DNA of 64,000 bases from the NCBI RefSeq assembly GCF_030440515.1, contig NZ_CP076543.1, forward strand, positions 1,178,001 through 1,242,000. The letters are read 5' to 3'. A model generated the notes under the pieces. The model had not been told where the DNA came from and did not search any database. It was given only the letters and a program-made list of their open reading frames with translations. Numbering within the stretch: the stretch's first letter is position 1; the number at the start of each line of letters is the position of its first letter. This document shows, one piece after another, positions 43,345 through 54,529 of this stretch. The stretch comes from Streptomyces xanthophaeus. Its GTDB lineage: Bacteria; Actinomycetota; Actinomycetes; Streptomycetales; Streptomycetaceae. The position numbers and the translations under genes were made by a program.

Positions 43345-44919
43345 GTGCGCCTGAAACGCCTCGCACCGCTGCTCGCCGCCGCCGGACTCATCGCGACCAC
43401 CGTGCCCCTGCTGTCCGCGGCCCAGGCCTCCGCCGCCCCGGCCGCCGACCACCTTCGGCAGAAACCCGCCTGGCACCGCTGCAGCCCCGAGCAGCCGGCC
43501 TCGTACGAGTGCGCGACGCTCAAGGTCCCGCTCGACCACCGGCGTCCCGACGGGCGCACGATCGACCTCGCCATATCCCGGATCAAGAGCGAGAACCCGG
43601 CCAAGCGGCACGGCGCCCTGCTGCTGAACCCCGGCGGCCCGGGCGGTCCCGGCCTCGACCTGCCGCTGCTGATGGCCCCGGCGATGCCGAAGGACGTACG
43701 GGAGAGCTACGACCTCATCGGCTTCGACCCGCGCGGGGTGGGCGCCAGCAGCCCGATCACCTGCGGACTGACCGACACCGAGCAGAACTTCAACCGCGCC
43801 TACCGTCCCGAGACCTTCGGCTCCGACGTGACCTGGGCGCGCACCGTCGCCGACAAGTGCCGCGAGAAGGCCGGTTCGGTGCTTCCGTACATCACCACCC
43901 GCAACACGGCGCGGGACATGGACACGATCCGTGCGGTCCTCGGCGAGCGCAAGCTCTCCTACCTGGGCTACTCGTACGGGACCTACCTCGGCGCGGTCTA
44001 CTCGCAGATGTTCCCGGACCGCACGGACCGCTTCGTCCTCGACAGCGGCGTGGACCCGCAGCGGATCTGGCGCGGCATGATCCAGGTCTGGGCCACCGAG
44101 GCCGAGCCCGCCTTCGCGCGGTGGACGCAGTGGGCGGCGCAGCGGTCGGCGGAGTACGGACTGGGCGACACCCCGAAGGCCGTGTCCGAGACGTTCTGGG
44201 AACTGGTGGCGCGCGCCGACAAGGAGCCGTTCGAGTTCGAGGGCATGAAGGTCGACGGGGACGTGATCCGCTCCACGCGCGGGGTGTTCTTCTACCCGGC
44301 GCAAGCCTCCCCGATGGTCGTGGCCCTGAAGGCCGCGGCCGAGGGCAGGCCGCTGCCCGCGGGCACGACCCCGGCCGAGCTCAAGGGGCTGCTGACGGGC
44401 GGCGCGATGGCCGAGCCCGCCTCGGACAACAGCACCGCCGTGTTCTGGGCCGTGGCGTGCGGGGACACCGGCAGCTGGCCGCGCTACACCGAGCAGTACG
44501 AGCGCGACGCGGTGAAGGACAAGGCCGAGTACCCCCTGTACGGGGACTTCGCGTCCAACATCAAGCCGTGCGCGTTCTGGGACCGGCCGGTCGAGGCGGC
44601 CACGCCGATGCACAAGAAGGCGAACGTGCTGACGGTGCAGAACGAGTGGGACTCCCAGACCCCGCTGGTGAGCGGCCAGGGCCTGCACAAGGCCCTCAAG
44701 GGCTCGCGGATGGTGCTGGCGGCGGGCGGTGAGGGCCACGGCGTGTACCTGTCCGACCCCACCTCCTGCGCCAACGCCCTGGTGAGCGCGTACCTGGTCA
44801 CGGGCAAGCTGCCCGCCCAGGACGTGACCTGCCAGAACCCGCCGGCCGCTGCCGAGCGGCGCGAAACGGCGGCGCCCGCGAAGCGGCTGCCGTTCCCGTC
44901 CTCCCCCGGCCGGTTCTGA
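43345..44919 (+). CDS. Secreted alpha/beta hydrolase, tripeptidyl aminopeptidase type (peptidase S33)
   Basis: A 524-residue exported protease. The signal peptide is RLAPLLAAAGLIATTVPLLS, cleavage near AQASA-AP. Nucleophile elbow GYSYGTYLG at about residue 212. Oxyanion loop LLNPGGPGGPGLDLPL at about 93. Catalytic Asp in VLTVQNEWDSQTPLVSG (about 434) and His in AGGEGHGVYL (about 470). The C-terminal cap with ADPTSCANA-like segment (LSDPTSCANALVSAYLVTG) is typical of Streptomyces Tap enzymes, which remove N-terminal tripeptides from secreted proteins. The GTG start follows AAAGGAA. It is monocistronic, ended by the hairpin at 44945. Confidence 0.92.
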   Translation: MRLKRLAPLLAAAGLIATTVPLLSAAQASAAPAADHLRQKPAWHRCSPEQPASYECATLKVPLDHRRPDGRTIDLAISRIKSENPAKRHGALLLNPGGPGGPGLDLPLLMAPAMPKDVRESYDLIGFDPRGVGASSPITCGLTDTEQNFNRAYRPETFGSDVTWARTVADKCREKAGSVLPYITTRNTARDMDTIRAVLGERKLSYLGYSYGTYLGAVYSQMFPDRTDRFVLDSGVDPQRIWRGMIQVWATEAEPAFARWTQWAAQRSAEYGLGDTPKAVSETFWELVARADKEPFEFEGMKVDGDVIRSTRGVFFYPAQASPMVVALKAAAEGRPLPAGTTPAELKGLLTGGAMAEPASDNSTAVFWAVACGDTGSWPRYTEQYERDAVKDKAEYPLYGDFASNIKPCAFWDRPVEAATPMHKKANVLTVQNEWDSQTPLVSGQGLHKALKGSRMVLAAGGEGHGVYLSDPTSCANALVSAYLVTGKLPAQDVTCQNPPAAAERRETAAPAKRLPFPSSPGRF

Positions 44920-44944
44920 CACCGCCCGGACACGGACTCCTGCG

Positions 44945-44977
44945 GAACCTGCCCGGGGCCTCGGCCCGGGCAGGTTC
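44945..44977 (+). terminator. Terminator of the tripeptidyl aminopeptidase gene
   Basis: GAACCTGCCCGGG (44945-44957) pairs with 44965-44977: 13 bp, 7-nt loop. Confidence 0.8.
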
Positions 44978-45016
44978 TTCCGGGAGGGGACCGAGCCGAT
45001 ACTTCGGAGAGAGCCC

Positions 45017-45469
45017 TCAGGGAGCGATGGACGCCTCGGCGGCCGCCTTGATGCGGCGGCCGAAGTCGGGGGCGTCCTTGCGGGCCGCACCGACCGCGAG
45101 GCCGACGAGCAGCTTGCCGAGGCCGTGGCCTTCGAGGGTGTTGAAGATGCGGACGCGGGTGCGGCCGCCGGGGAGCGATTCGAGGTCGTAGCCGCCCTCC
45201 GCCGTGACGAGGTTGCGACTCTGCTCCGTCCAGCGGATCAGGTGCGGCGGTTCCAGGCCGACGATGCGGAACTCACGGCCGGTCTTCATCCCGGCGTCCT
45301 TGACCGTGCTCCGGAAGACCGTGCCGAGGGCCGTGGGGCCGTCCGGGGTCTTGGTGATCTCCTGGACGCGCGGGCTGAACTCGGGGTCGTGCCGCCCGTC
45401 CGCGAGGTAGGCGAACACCGCCTCCACCGGTCGGTCGATCTCGACACTGGCCTCGAACTGTCCGGACAT
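45017..45469 (-). CDS. SRPBCC (START-like) family protein
   Basis: A 150-residue ligand-binding-type protein. The start SGQFEASVEIDRPVEAVFAY and the strand FSPRVQEITKTPDGPTALGT followed by TRVRIFNTLEGHGL match polyketide cyclase/dehydrase-like SRPBCC proteins, which bind hydrophobic ligands or modify them. There is no catalytic signature. The ATG is clear. It lies between the peptidase and an MFS exporter on the minus strand with separate gaps of about 50 bp, so it may share a transcript with the exporter. Confidence 0.88.
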   Translation of the reverse strand: MSGQFEASVEIDRPVEAVFAYLADGRHDPEFSPRVQEITKTPDGPTALGTVFRSTVKDAGMKTGREFRIVGLEPPHLIRWTEQSRNLVTAEGGYDLESLPGGRTRVRIFNTLEGHGLGKLLVGLAVGAARKDAPDFGRRIKAAAEASIAP

Positions 45470-45519
45470 GTGGGCTCCTCGGTGCGGCTACCTGTGATCC
45501 ACGATCCCAGACGGGCACC

Positions 45520-46761
45520 CTACGCGCGCGCCGACGGCTCGGCGGCCGGCTCCTGGTCCGGGGCGACGGGCCCGGCCGGCGCAGCGCCCGCGCGGCTGCC
45601 GCGCAGCGGTGTCAGCAGCCCGCCGCCGAGGATCAGCAGGCACAGCGCCCCGCCCGCCAGACTGACCGCCGGGACCCCGTGCCGGGCGGCCAGCAGGGTG
45701 AGCACGGCCGCTCCCACCGGGCCCGAGGCGTTGTGCACGGTCCAGAAGGCGGACGTGACCCGGCCGAGCAGGTGGTCCGGGGTCACCTCCTGGCGCAGGG
45801 TCATGCTGCAGATCCCGCCCAGGGTCATCCCGAACATGTTGACGGCGCTCAGCACGGCGATCACCGGCACGCTGCGGCTGACGCCCGTCACCGTCACTCC
45901 GACGGCGATCATCGCGACCGAGGCGAGCCAGCACGTGCCGAAACCGAGGAGCCGGCGCAGGCGCCCCGCGCTCAGGGCCGCGGCGACCGACCCGGCCCCG
46001 CCGACGGCGATCACGTAGCCGAGGGTGGCCGCGTCCCGGCCGAGGTCGTGCTGGACCCGGTAGATCAGCAGGTCGCCGGCGCCCATGGTGACGAAGGTCA
46101 GCAGGGTGAGCCCTACGGTGAGCGGGCGCAGCAGCGGGTGGCTCCACAGGAAGCGGAAGCCGACCACGAACATCTCCCGGAACACCCCGGCCCCGGCCTT
46201 GTCCGTCGCCCTGTCCCCCGCCCTGTCCGCGCCTTCCCCGGCCGGGCGCGCGGTGAACCGCACCCACCCCAGGCTCGCGGCGGAGACCAGGAAGGTCGCC
46301 CCGTCCAGGGCCAGTGCCCACTCCGCGCCCACTCCGGCCGTCAGGAAGCCGGCCACCACCGGCCCGAGCAGGCTCCCGAGGGCGAAGGTGCCCATCAGCC
46401 GTCCGTTGGCGGCCGTGAGGTCCTCTGTACGCACCAGATTGGGGATGGCCGTCACGTACGCGACGTCGAACAGCGTGCTCAGTACGGAGGTGAGTGCGGT
46501 CAGCACGTACAGCAGCCAGATCTGCGGCCCGGCGACCCACCAGACGAGCGGGACCGCGCCGAGCAGCACGGCTCGCGCCAGATCGCAGACGATCATGAGC
46601 CTGCGGCGGTCCGCCCGGTCCACCACATACCCGGCGAAGACCCCCGTGCCGATGGCGGTGGCGGCGGAGACGACCGTGACCAGGCCCATCTGGACGATGG
46701 ATCCGGTGGCGTCGAGGACGAGCAGAGGAAGGGCGAGCATCGAGACGGAGCCGCCGAGCAC
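45520..46761 (-). CDS. MFS transporter; start codon uncertain
   Basis: A 413-residue major facilitator from the first conventional start (GTG at 46761), with about eleven to twelve helices. Loop 2-3 reads GYVVDRADRRRLMIVCD (D-R-x2-R-R). GSLLGPVVAGFLTAGVGAEW, TPDHLLGRVTSAFWTVHNAS and GAAVLTLLAARHG are typical of the drug-exporter/enterobactin-exporter MFS_3 group. The reading frame stays open upstream with a convincing MFS N-terminus (AIPPLRRNRDFAVFWLGQAL) but contains no ATG, GTG or TTG. A GGGGAG site stands six bases before an ATC at 46849-46851, which may be the true start (443 residues). See findings. Confidence 0.85.
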   Translation of the reverse strand: MLGGSVSMLALPLLVLDATGSIVQMGLVTVVSAATAIGTGVFAGYVVDRADRRRLMIVCDLARAVLLGAVPLVWWVAGPQIWLLYVLTALTSVLSTLFDVAYVTAIPNLVRTEDLTAANGRLMGTFALGSLLGPVVAGFLTAGVGAEWALALDGATFLVSAASLGWVRFTARPAGEGADRAGDRATDKAGAGVFREMFVVGFRFLWSHPLLRPLTVGLTLLTFVTMGAGDLLIYRVQHDLGRDAATLGYVIAVGGAGSVAAALSAGRLRRLLGFGTCWLASVAMIAVGVTVTGVSRSVPVIAVLSAVNMFGMTLGGICSMTLRQEVTPDHLLGRVTSAFWTVHNASGPVGAAVLTLLAARHGVPAVSLAGGALCLLILGGGLLTPLRGSRAGAAPAGPVAPDQEPAAEPSARA

Positions 46762-47048
46762 CGACAGCGCCTGGCCGAGCCAGAAGACGGCGAAGTCCCT
46801 GTTCCGCCGCAGCGGCGGTATCGCATCGTAAGCCCTGGATTTCGCCGAGATGTCCCGCTCCCCCGTTCCCGCCGGCCGCCTTGCTGGGCCGATGGCCGCG
46901 AGCGTAGGCGAGTCGGCCCGCCGCCCGCCAACGCGTTTTTGATCTCGGCTCGGGGCGCTGCGGTCACGGGAAGGGTGTGCACGGGCAGATCCGAGCGGGG
47001 CCCCTGCCGGCGCGCGGCCGGCGGGGGCTTCGCCGTGCGGGTGCCGGC

Positions 47049-47462
47049 CTAGCCGAGCAGGGCGTACACCGTGGAGGCCGTGGCCGCCGGGTCTTCGGCG
47101 CCTTCGGGGGTCAGGGTGATGTCGGCGAAGGCCATCCGCTTCCCGAGCTTGGTCACCCGTACGTGGATCAGTACGTCGGCTCCGACCACCGGCCGCTGGA
47201 AGCTGGTGGACTGCTGGACGGTGGTCATCGGCCCGTAGGTGCCGCGGGCGGCGGAGATCGCGATGACGGTGGCCGTGTCGGCGGCCGCCATCATGGCCTG
47301 GCCCGAGAGACCGCCGCCGTCCCGGGCCAGTTCGTCGGACCAGGGCAGCCGCAGTACGGCATGCCGCTCCCCGGTCTCCTGGACGGTCAGTCCGAGGGCG
47401 AGCACCCAGGGGGCGAAGTTGTCGGTAAGGATCTTGTCTGCGTCTGCCGGTGAGATCGTCAC
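47049..47462 (-). CDS. PaaI-family thioesterase (hotdog fold)
   Basis: A 137-residue hotdog-fold protein likely to hydrolyse an acyl- or aryl-CoA. LTVQETGERHAVLRLPWSDE then GGGLSGQAMMAAADTATVIA holds the usual G-G-x2-x3-A-x-D catalytic helix (Gly/Asp), and TTVQQSTSFQRPVVGADVLI follows. The GTG at 47462 is preceded by a poor ribosome site. A second GTG at 47495 would start inside the palindrome 47468-47499 and add 11 residues. It lies downstream of the dienoyl-CoA reductase on the same strand, and fatty-acid breakdown links them. Confidence 0.88.
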   Translation of the reverse strand: MTISPADADKILTDNFAPWVLALGLTVQETGERHAVLRLPWSDELARDGGGLSGQAMMAAADTATVIAISAARGTYGPMTTVQQSTSFQRPVVGADVLIHVRVTKLGKRMAFADITLTPEGAEDPAATASTVYALLG

Positions 47463-47467
47463 CGGGA

Positions 47468-47499
47468 GATTGTGGCGGTCCGGCCGGACCGCCACAATC
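47468..47499. repeat. Perfect 32-bp palindrome
   Basis: GATTGTGGCGGTCCGG is followed immediately by its exact reverse complement, centred between 47483 and 47484. It sits 9 bp past the stop of the dienoyl-CoA reductase and at the 5' edge of the thioesterase gene. It may be a terminator or an operator. Confidence 0.8.
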
Positions 47500-47508
47500 C
47501 CCTTCCGG

Positions 47509-49596
<2,088 letters not shown>

Positions 49597-49715
49597 CTAA
49601 GTGCATAACCAAACGGGGCGGCCGGGGACCATCCGCCCCCGAAATCCGGGGGCCGGGGCGCGGGCGGCCCCGGGCCCTGTGGCGGAGTTCACGCCGCCCC
49701 CGTACCGTCGGCCGG

Positions 49716-50516
49716 ATGACCGAGCACCACACCCCGCCCCTGAACGGCGTCCCGCCGGCCGATCCGGCCTCCGGAGCCGCCGACGGCGATCCCCCGGTCC
49801 CGGGCGACCTGTCCGACGGCGAGCGGGCCCGGCGCTGGCTCGCCGAGGACGGCATCACGCAGACCGGCCCCGACACGTGGTACGACGCCGAGCCGCCCGC
49901 CGGGGTCCTCACCACGGAGGACCTGTGCAACGGGCTCGGTTCGATGGCCTTCACCGACGAGACGCTCGACGTCACCGGCCGGCTGCGGGTGGCGCTCGGG
50001 CTCATGGACCTCCTCGGCGGCCACCACCTGGTGACCGATCAGGTCCACACCGCGCACCTGGGACCGCAGGGCCCGCTCCCGCCGGAGGTCCTGTGGGGCG
50101 GCTACCGCCGACGGCTGGAGGCCGTGCGCGAGTACGAGGCGATCACCTGCTCGCTCTGGTTCGACTGGTTCGAGTACGCCCCGACCGCGGCCGAGGCCTT
50201 CGCCGAGGTCCTCGGCAACGATCGTGAACGGCTGCTGCCGGGCGCTCCCGAACCGCTGCTGCGCCGGGCCCGGCGGGTGCTGGAGCACTCGGGGCCCGTG
50301 CCCTGGGCCGTCAAGATCGCCACCTACCGGGCCGCCGCCCGCGTACCCGCCCTGCACCACGCCGTCTTCCGCGCCGTCCTGCGCAGCCACCACGACACCT
50401 ACGGGAGCATCGACCCCGCAGAGGGGCTCGTCCTCCTCGACTCCCTGGACCTCCCGCCGGACACCGAGCGCCTGGCCGCGCTGCGCACCGCGCTGGCGGC
50501 GGACCCCCGGCCCTGA
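49716..50516 (+). CDS. Hypothetical protein
   Basis: A 266-residue cytosolic protein I do not recognise. The N-terminal 40 residues are Pro/Asp-rich. The rest is mostly helical with conserved-looking blocks WLAEDGITQTGPDTWYDAEP, CNGLGSMAFTDETLDVTGRL, ITCSLWFDWFEYAPTAAEAF and VPALHHAVFRAVLRSHHDTY. There are no membrane segments or catalytic motif. It is divergent from the dienoyl-CoA reductase with a 182-bp gap and convergent with the mannosidase gene. Codon usage is native. Streptomyces-restricted distribution is likely but was not tested. Confidence 0.8.
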   Translation: MTEHHTPPLNGVPPADPASGAADGDPPVPGDLSDGERARRWLAEDGITQTGPDTWYDAEPPAGVLTTEDLCNGLGSMAFTDETLDVTGRLRVALGLMDLLGGHHLVTDQVHTAHLGPQGPLPPEVLWGGYRRRLEAVREYEAITCSLWFDWFEYAPTAAEAFAEVLGNDRERLLPGAPEPLLRRARRVLEHSGPVPWAVKIATYRAAARVPALHHAVFRAVLRSHHDTYGSIDPAEGLVLLDSLDLPPDTERLAALRTALAADPRP

Positions 50517-50547
50517 GGGGCCGGGCCGGGAGCCGCCGCCGGGGCGG

Positions 50548-53500
50548 TCAGGCGCGGTGCAGGCGGACCGTCACGATCTGGAACGGGCGCAGGGTGAGCG
50601 GGACCCGGCCCTCCGGGGTGACGACACCCACCGCCGTGCCCGCCAGAGGCCGTTCGAGCAGATCGCTCTCGACCGCCGCTGCCACGGGGAAGTACGCGGT
50701 GAGGGTGGCCCGGGCGCGGCCGCCGCGGGACTCGTAGAGGCGGACGACCACGTCACCGCTTCGGTCCTCGGCGAGCTTGACCGCCTCGACCACCACCGCG
50801 TCCTCGTCGACGGCGACCAGCGGGGCGACCGGGCCCGCGCCGCGGACCACCCGCTCGGGCAGGTTCAGCGCGTGGCCCTCGCGGACCGCGTCCCCGATCC
50901 CGGCGCCGGGCGCGAGCGAGAAGCGCAGGGTGTGGGAGCCCTGGTCGGTCTCCGGGTCGGGGTAGCGCGGGGCCCGCAGCAGGGAGAGCCGGACCGTGGT
51001 GGTCTGGCCGCCGTCCGCCCGTACGTCCCGGGTCACGTCGTGCCCGTACGTGGAGTCGTTGAGCAGCGCCACCCCCCAGCCGGGCTCCTCCGCGTGGATC
51101 CAGCGGTGGGCGCAGATCTCGAACTTGGCAGCCTCCCACGAGGTGTTGGTGTGGGTGGCCCGGTACACGTGCCCGAACTGGGTCTCGGAGGCGGTCCGTT
51201 CGGCCTTCACGTCCAGCGGGAAGGCGGCCTTGAGGAATTTCTCCGTCTCGTGCCAGTCGACCTCCGTGACGATGTCGACCGTCTTGGCACCGGCCCGCAG
51301 GGTGATCTGCTGGACCGCCTCCGACCGGCCGAAGGACCGGGTCACGCGTACGGTCGCCGCCCGCGGCCCGCTCCCGGTGACCTCCAGCCGGTCCAGCTCC
51401 ACGAGGTCGGTGACCCGGTTGCGGTAGAACGCGTCGATGTCCCAGGCGTCCCACATGTTCGGGAAGTCGGGGTGGATCTGGAGCAGGTTCGCCGCGGCGC
51501 CCGGGGCGACCGTCTCGCGGCGCGCCTCCAGGTCGTAGACGGAGACGATCAGGCCGCGGCGGTCGATCTCCACCAGCAGCCGGCCGTTGGCCAGGATGTG
51601 CCCGCCGCCGTGCCGCTCCTCCACCGTGACCGGCTCCCCCGCCCGGGCCGGGCGGCCGGCCCCGCCGGCCGGAACGCCGCGGCGGGCGTGCGGGGCGCAG
51701 TTGAAGACGAGCTCCTCCGTGCCCTGGCCCGCCAGCGCCTGCTGCGCGGCGAGGGTGATCCCCTGGAGTTCCTCACGGACCGCCGCGTACGTCTCGCGCG
51801 CCTCGCGGTGCACCCAGGCGATGGACGAGCCCGGCAGGATGTCGTGGAACTGGTGGAGCAGCACCGTCTTCCAGATCCGCTCCAGGTCCTCGTACGGGTA
51901 CGCGTACCCCGCGACCCGCACCGCGGCCGTCGCCGCCCACAGCTCGGCCTCGCGCAGCAGGGATTCGCCGCGCCGGTTGCCCTGCTTGGTCTTGGCCTGG
52001 GAGGTGTAGGTGCCGCGGTGCAGCTCCAGGTAGAGCTCACCGGCCCAGACGGGCGCGTCCGCGTACTCGGCGTGGGCCTTCTCGAAGAAGGCGTCCGGGC
52101 GCTCGATCCGGACCCTCGGGGAGCCTTCGAGGTCCCGCTGGCGGCGGGCGCGGGCGAGGTGTTCGCGGGTGGGGCCACCGCCGCCGTCACCCCAGCCGAA
52201 GGGGACGAGCGAGCGCGAACCGTGGCCCTTCTCGCGGTAGTTGCCGGCCGCGTGGGCCAGTTGGGCGCCGCCGAGGTCGGAGTTGTAGGTGTCGACGGGC
52301 GGGAAGTGGGTGAAGACACGGGTGCCGTCGATGCCCTCCCACCAGAAGGTGTGGTGCGGGAACCTGTTGGTCTGGGACCAGGAGATCTTCTGGGTCAGGA
52401 ACCACTTGGAGCCGGAGAGCTTGACGATCTGCGGCATCGCGGCGGTGTAGCCGAAGGAGTCGGGGAGCCAGACGTTCTGCGTCTCGATGCCGAACTCGTC
52501 GAGGAAGAACTTCTTGCCGTAGAGGAACTGGCGGGCCATGGCCTCGCCGCCGACCATGTTGGTGTCGGACTCCACCCACATCCCGCCGACCGGCACGAAC
52601 TGCCCGTCCGCGATCTTCTTCTTGACCCGCTCGAAGAGCTCGGGCCGGTACGTCTTGATCCATTCGAGCTGCTGCGCCTGCGACATCGCGAAGACGAACT
52701 CGGGGTGCTGGTCCATCAGGTTGACCATGTTGGAGGCCGTGCGCGAGACCTTGCGGACCGTCTCGCGCAGCGGCCACAGCCACGCGGAGTCGATGTGGGC
52801 GTGGCCGACCGCGCTGATCCGGTGCGCGGAGGCGTTGGCCGGGGCGGCGAGCACCCGGGCCAGACACCCGCGGGCGGCGGCCGCCGTGCCGGGCACGTCG
52901 TCGAGGTCGAGGGCGTCCAGCGCCGCGCCGAGGGCCCGCAGGATCCCGTGCCTGCGGGCGTCCGCGGTGTCGAGCTGGGTCATCAGGTCGTAGAGCACCT
53001 CCAGGTCCTGGACCAGCTCCCAGACCTCGGTCTCGAAGACGGTGAGCTCCATCCGGGCGAGCCGGTACAGGGGCTGGTCGCCGCTGGTCGGCAGGTCCCC
53101 CTCGTACGTGGCCGCGTGGTCGACCAGGACCGGGTTGGAGGCGGCCTCGACGTACCACTCGACCTGCTCGCCGCCCTCGGCGCGGTCGGCCACGCGCACC
53201 CAGTCGTTGTACGGGTTGAGGGCCTTGACCTCGCCGCCGTCGGCCCGGTGGACCAGGCCCTCGCACTGGAACCCGGGCATCATCCGGTCGAAGCCGAGGT
53301 CGAGGACGGCTTCCACCGTGCGGCCGGCCCAGTCCTCGGGGACCGTGCCGGTGACCCTGAACCAGGTGGTGCCCCAGGCCGGGCCCCACGGGTCGCCGAC
53401 CGCGCAGGGCTCGTAGCCCGCCGCGAGGCCTTCGGCGACGGCGACGGGCTCGCCGGGGGCCTCCCAGCGCTCGACGGTCAGCGGGACCGCGCGGGAGTGG

Positions 53501-53571
53501 ACGGCGGGCTTGACGCGCTCCTTGAGAACCCGGCGGAGGCGGTGTTCGGTGATGCTGCGGTCGTCATGCAT
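50548..53571 (-). CDS. Alpha-mannosidase, glycoside hydrolase family 38
   Basis: A 1007-residue cytosolic exo-mannosidase (no signal peptide). The GH38 catalytic domain (about 260-560) has AVGHAHIDSAWLWPLRETVR, the zinc-binding H-x-H-D-like start, and GGMWVESDTNMVGGEAMARQ, where the nucleophile Asp is expected. The middle helical domain (about 560-640) has LLHQFHDILPGSSIAWVHRE with the conserved H-D-x2-P-G. The C-terminal beta domains are at about 680-1000. It is the last gene of an ABC sugar-import operon, so it probably cleaves imported mannosides or mannose-bearing glycans. The ATG follows GGAG. Confidence 0.94.
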   Translation of the reverse strand: MHDDRSITEHRLRRVLKERVKPAVHSRAVPLTVERWEAPGEPVAVAEGLAAGYEPCAVGDPWGPAWGTTWFRVTGTVPEDWAGRTVEAVLDLGFDRMMPGFQCEGLVHRADGGEVKALNPYNDWVRVADRAEGGEQVEWYVEAASNPVLVDHAATYEGDLPTSGDQPLYRLARMELTVFETEVWELVQDLEVLYDLMTQLDTADARRHGILRALGAALDALDLDDVPGTAAAARGCLARVLAAPANASAHRISAVGHAHIDSAWLWPLRETVRKVSRTASNMVNLMDQHPEFVFAMSQAQQLEWIKTYRPELFERVKKKIADGQFVPVGGMWVESDTNMVGGEAMARQFLYGKKFFLDEFGIETQNVWLPDSFGYTAAMPQIVKLSGSKWFLTQKISWSQTNRFPHHTFWWEGIDGTRVFTHFPPVDTYNSDLGGAQLAHAAGNYREKGHGSRSLVPFGWGDGGGGPTREHLARARRQRDLEGSPRVRIERPDAFFEKAHAEYADAPVWAGELYLELHRGTYTSQAKTKQGNRRGESLLREAELWAATAAVRVAGYAYPYEDLERIWKTVLLHQFHDILPGSSIAWVHREARETYAAVREELQGITLAAQQALAGQGTEELVFNCAPHARRGVPAGGAGRPARAGEPVTVEERHGGGHILANGRLLVEIDRRGLIVSVYDLEARRETVAPGAAANLLQIHPDFPNMWDAWDIDAFYRNRVTDLVELDRLEVTGSGPRAATVRVTRSFGRSEAVQQITLRAGAKTVDIVTEVDWHETEKFLKAAFPLDVKAERTASETQFGHVYRATHTNTSWEAAKFEICAHRWIHAEEPGWGVALLNDSTYGHDVTRDVRADGGQTTTVRLSLLRAPRYPDPETDQGSHTLRFSLAPGAGIGDAVREGHALNLPERVVRGAGPVAPLVAVDEDAVVVEAVKLAEDRSGDVVVRLYESRGGRARATLTAYFPVAAAVESDLLERPLAGTAVGVVTPEGRVPLTLRPFQIVTVRLHRA

Positions 53572-53650
53572 GACTGCTGCTCCAGGGAGGGTGGTCGGTG
53601 CGGACGTATCGGTAGGGACGTGTCTCGGTGCGGACGGCGGGCGGGCCGGC

Positions 53651-54529
53651 TCAGGTCTTGACGGCTCCCTCGCCCACGCCCTTGAAGAAGAAACGCTGGA
53701 GGGCGAAGAAGAGCAGCATCATCGGGAGGAGCGCGGCCATCGCGCCGGCGGCGACGAGCCGCTGGTCGTTGACGGTGGTGGCGCCGGCCAGGGTCTTCAG
53801 GCCGAGCTGGAGGGTGTAGTGGTCGCTGTTCGTGAGGACCAGCAGGGGCCAGAGGAAGTCGTCCCAGGCGCCCATGAAACTGGTGATGCAGACGACGGCG
53901 AGGGCGCCCTTGGCGGCGGGGAGGAAGACCCGGGTGAAGCGGGTCCATTCGCCCGCCCCGTCCAGGACCGCGGCTTCCTCGACCTCCCGGGGCACGGCGA
54001 GGAAGGCCGCCCGCATGACCATGATGTTGAGCACGGAGACCGCGCCGGGCAGCCAGACGCCTATGAGGGTGTCGACCAGGCCCATCCCGCGGACGGTGAG
54101 GAACATCGAGATCATCACGGACTCGAAGGGGAACATCAGGGTCGCGACCAGCACGGTGAAGACGACCTGCCGGCCCTTCCAGCCGGCCCGGGAGAGGGCG
54201 TAGCCGCCCATCGCCGCGAAGAGCATGTTCGAGGTGACCGCGAGGGCGGCGACGGTGAGGGTGTTGCCGGCGTACTGGAGCAGCGGGAAGGATTCGGCGA
54301 CCCGGACGTAGTTGTCGAGGGTGGGCTGCGCGGGCAGCACGCCGTCGTACACGTTCTCGGTGCGGCCGCGTATCGAGGTCAGGAACTGCCAGACGATCGG
54401 GCCCAGCATGACCACGAGCATCAACACGAGCGTGGCGTACCGCCCGGCCAGGCCGATCCGGTGGCGTCTGCGGGCGGCGGCGGTGCGCCGGGGCGGTCGC
54501 CCGCTCCCGGCGGCGGAGGGTGCGCTCAT
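53651..54529 (-). CDS. Sugar ABC transporter permease (MalG type)
   Basis: A 292-residue permease with six helices (LVLMLVVMLGPIVWQFLTSI first) and the coupling motif EEAAVLDGAGEWTRFTRVFLP (about residue 200; E-A-A-x2-D-G-A-x8-F-x3-x-L-P). The ATG overlaps the stop of the other permease (ATGA at 54526-54529). Second permease of a mannoside importer; an ATPase is not in the operon, so it probably uses a shared MsiK-like ATPase, as many Streptomyces sugar importers do (family knowledge). Confidence 0.92.
   Translation of the reverse strand: MSAPSAAGSGRPPRRTAAARRRHRIGLAGRYATLVLMLVVMLGPIVWQFLTSIRGRTENVYDGVLPAQPTLDNYVRVAESFPLLQYAGNTLTVAALAVTSNMLFAAMGGYALSRAGWKGRQVVFTVLVATLMFPFESVMISMFLTVRGMGLVDTLIGVWLPGAVSVLNIMVMRAAFLAVPREVEEAAVLDGAGEWTRFTRVFLPAAKGALAVVCITSFMGAWDDFLWPLLVLTNSDHYTLQLGLKTLAGATTVNDQRLVAAGAMAALLPMMLLFFALQRFFFKGVGEGAVKT

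Noticed and set aside
50224..53661. Long plus-strand open frame opposite the GH38 mannosidase
   Set aside because: Composition artefact; the minus strand has the GH38 catalytic motifs and operon overlaps.
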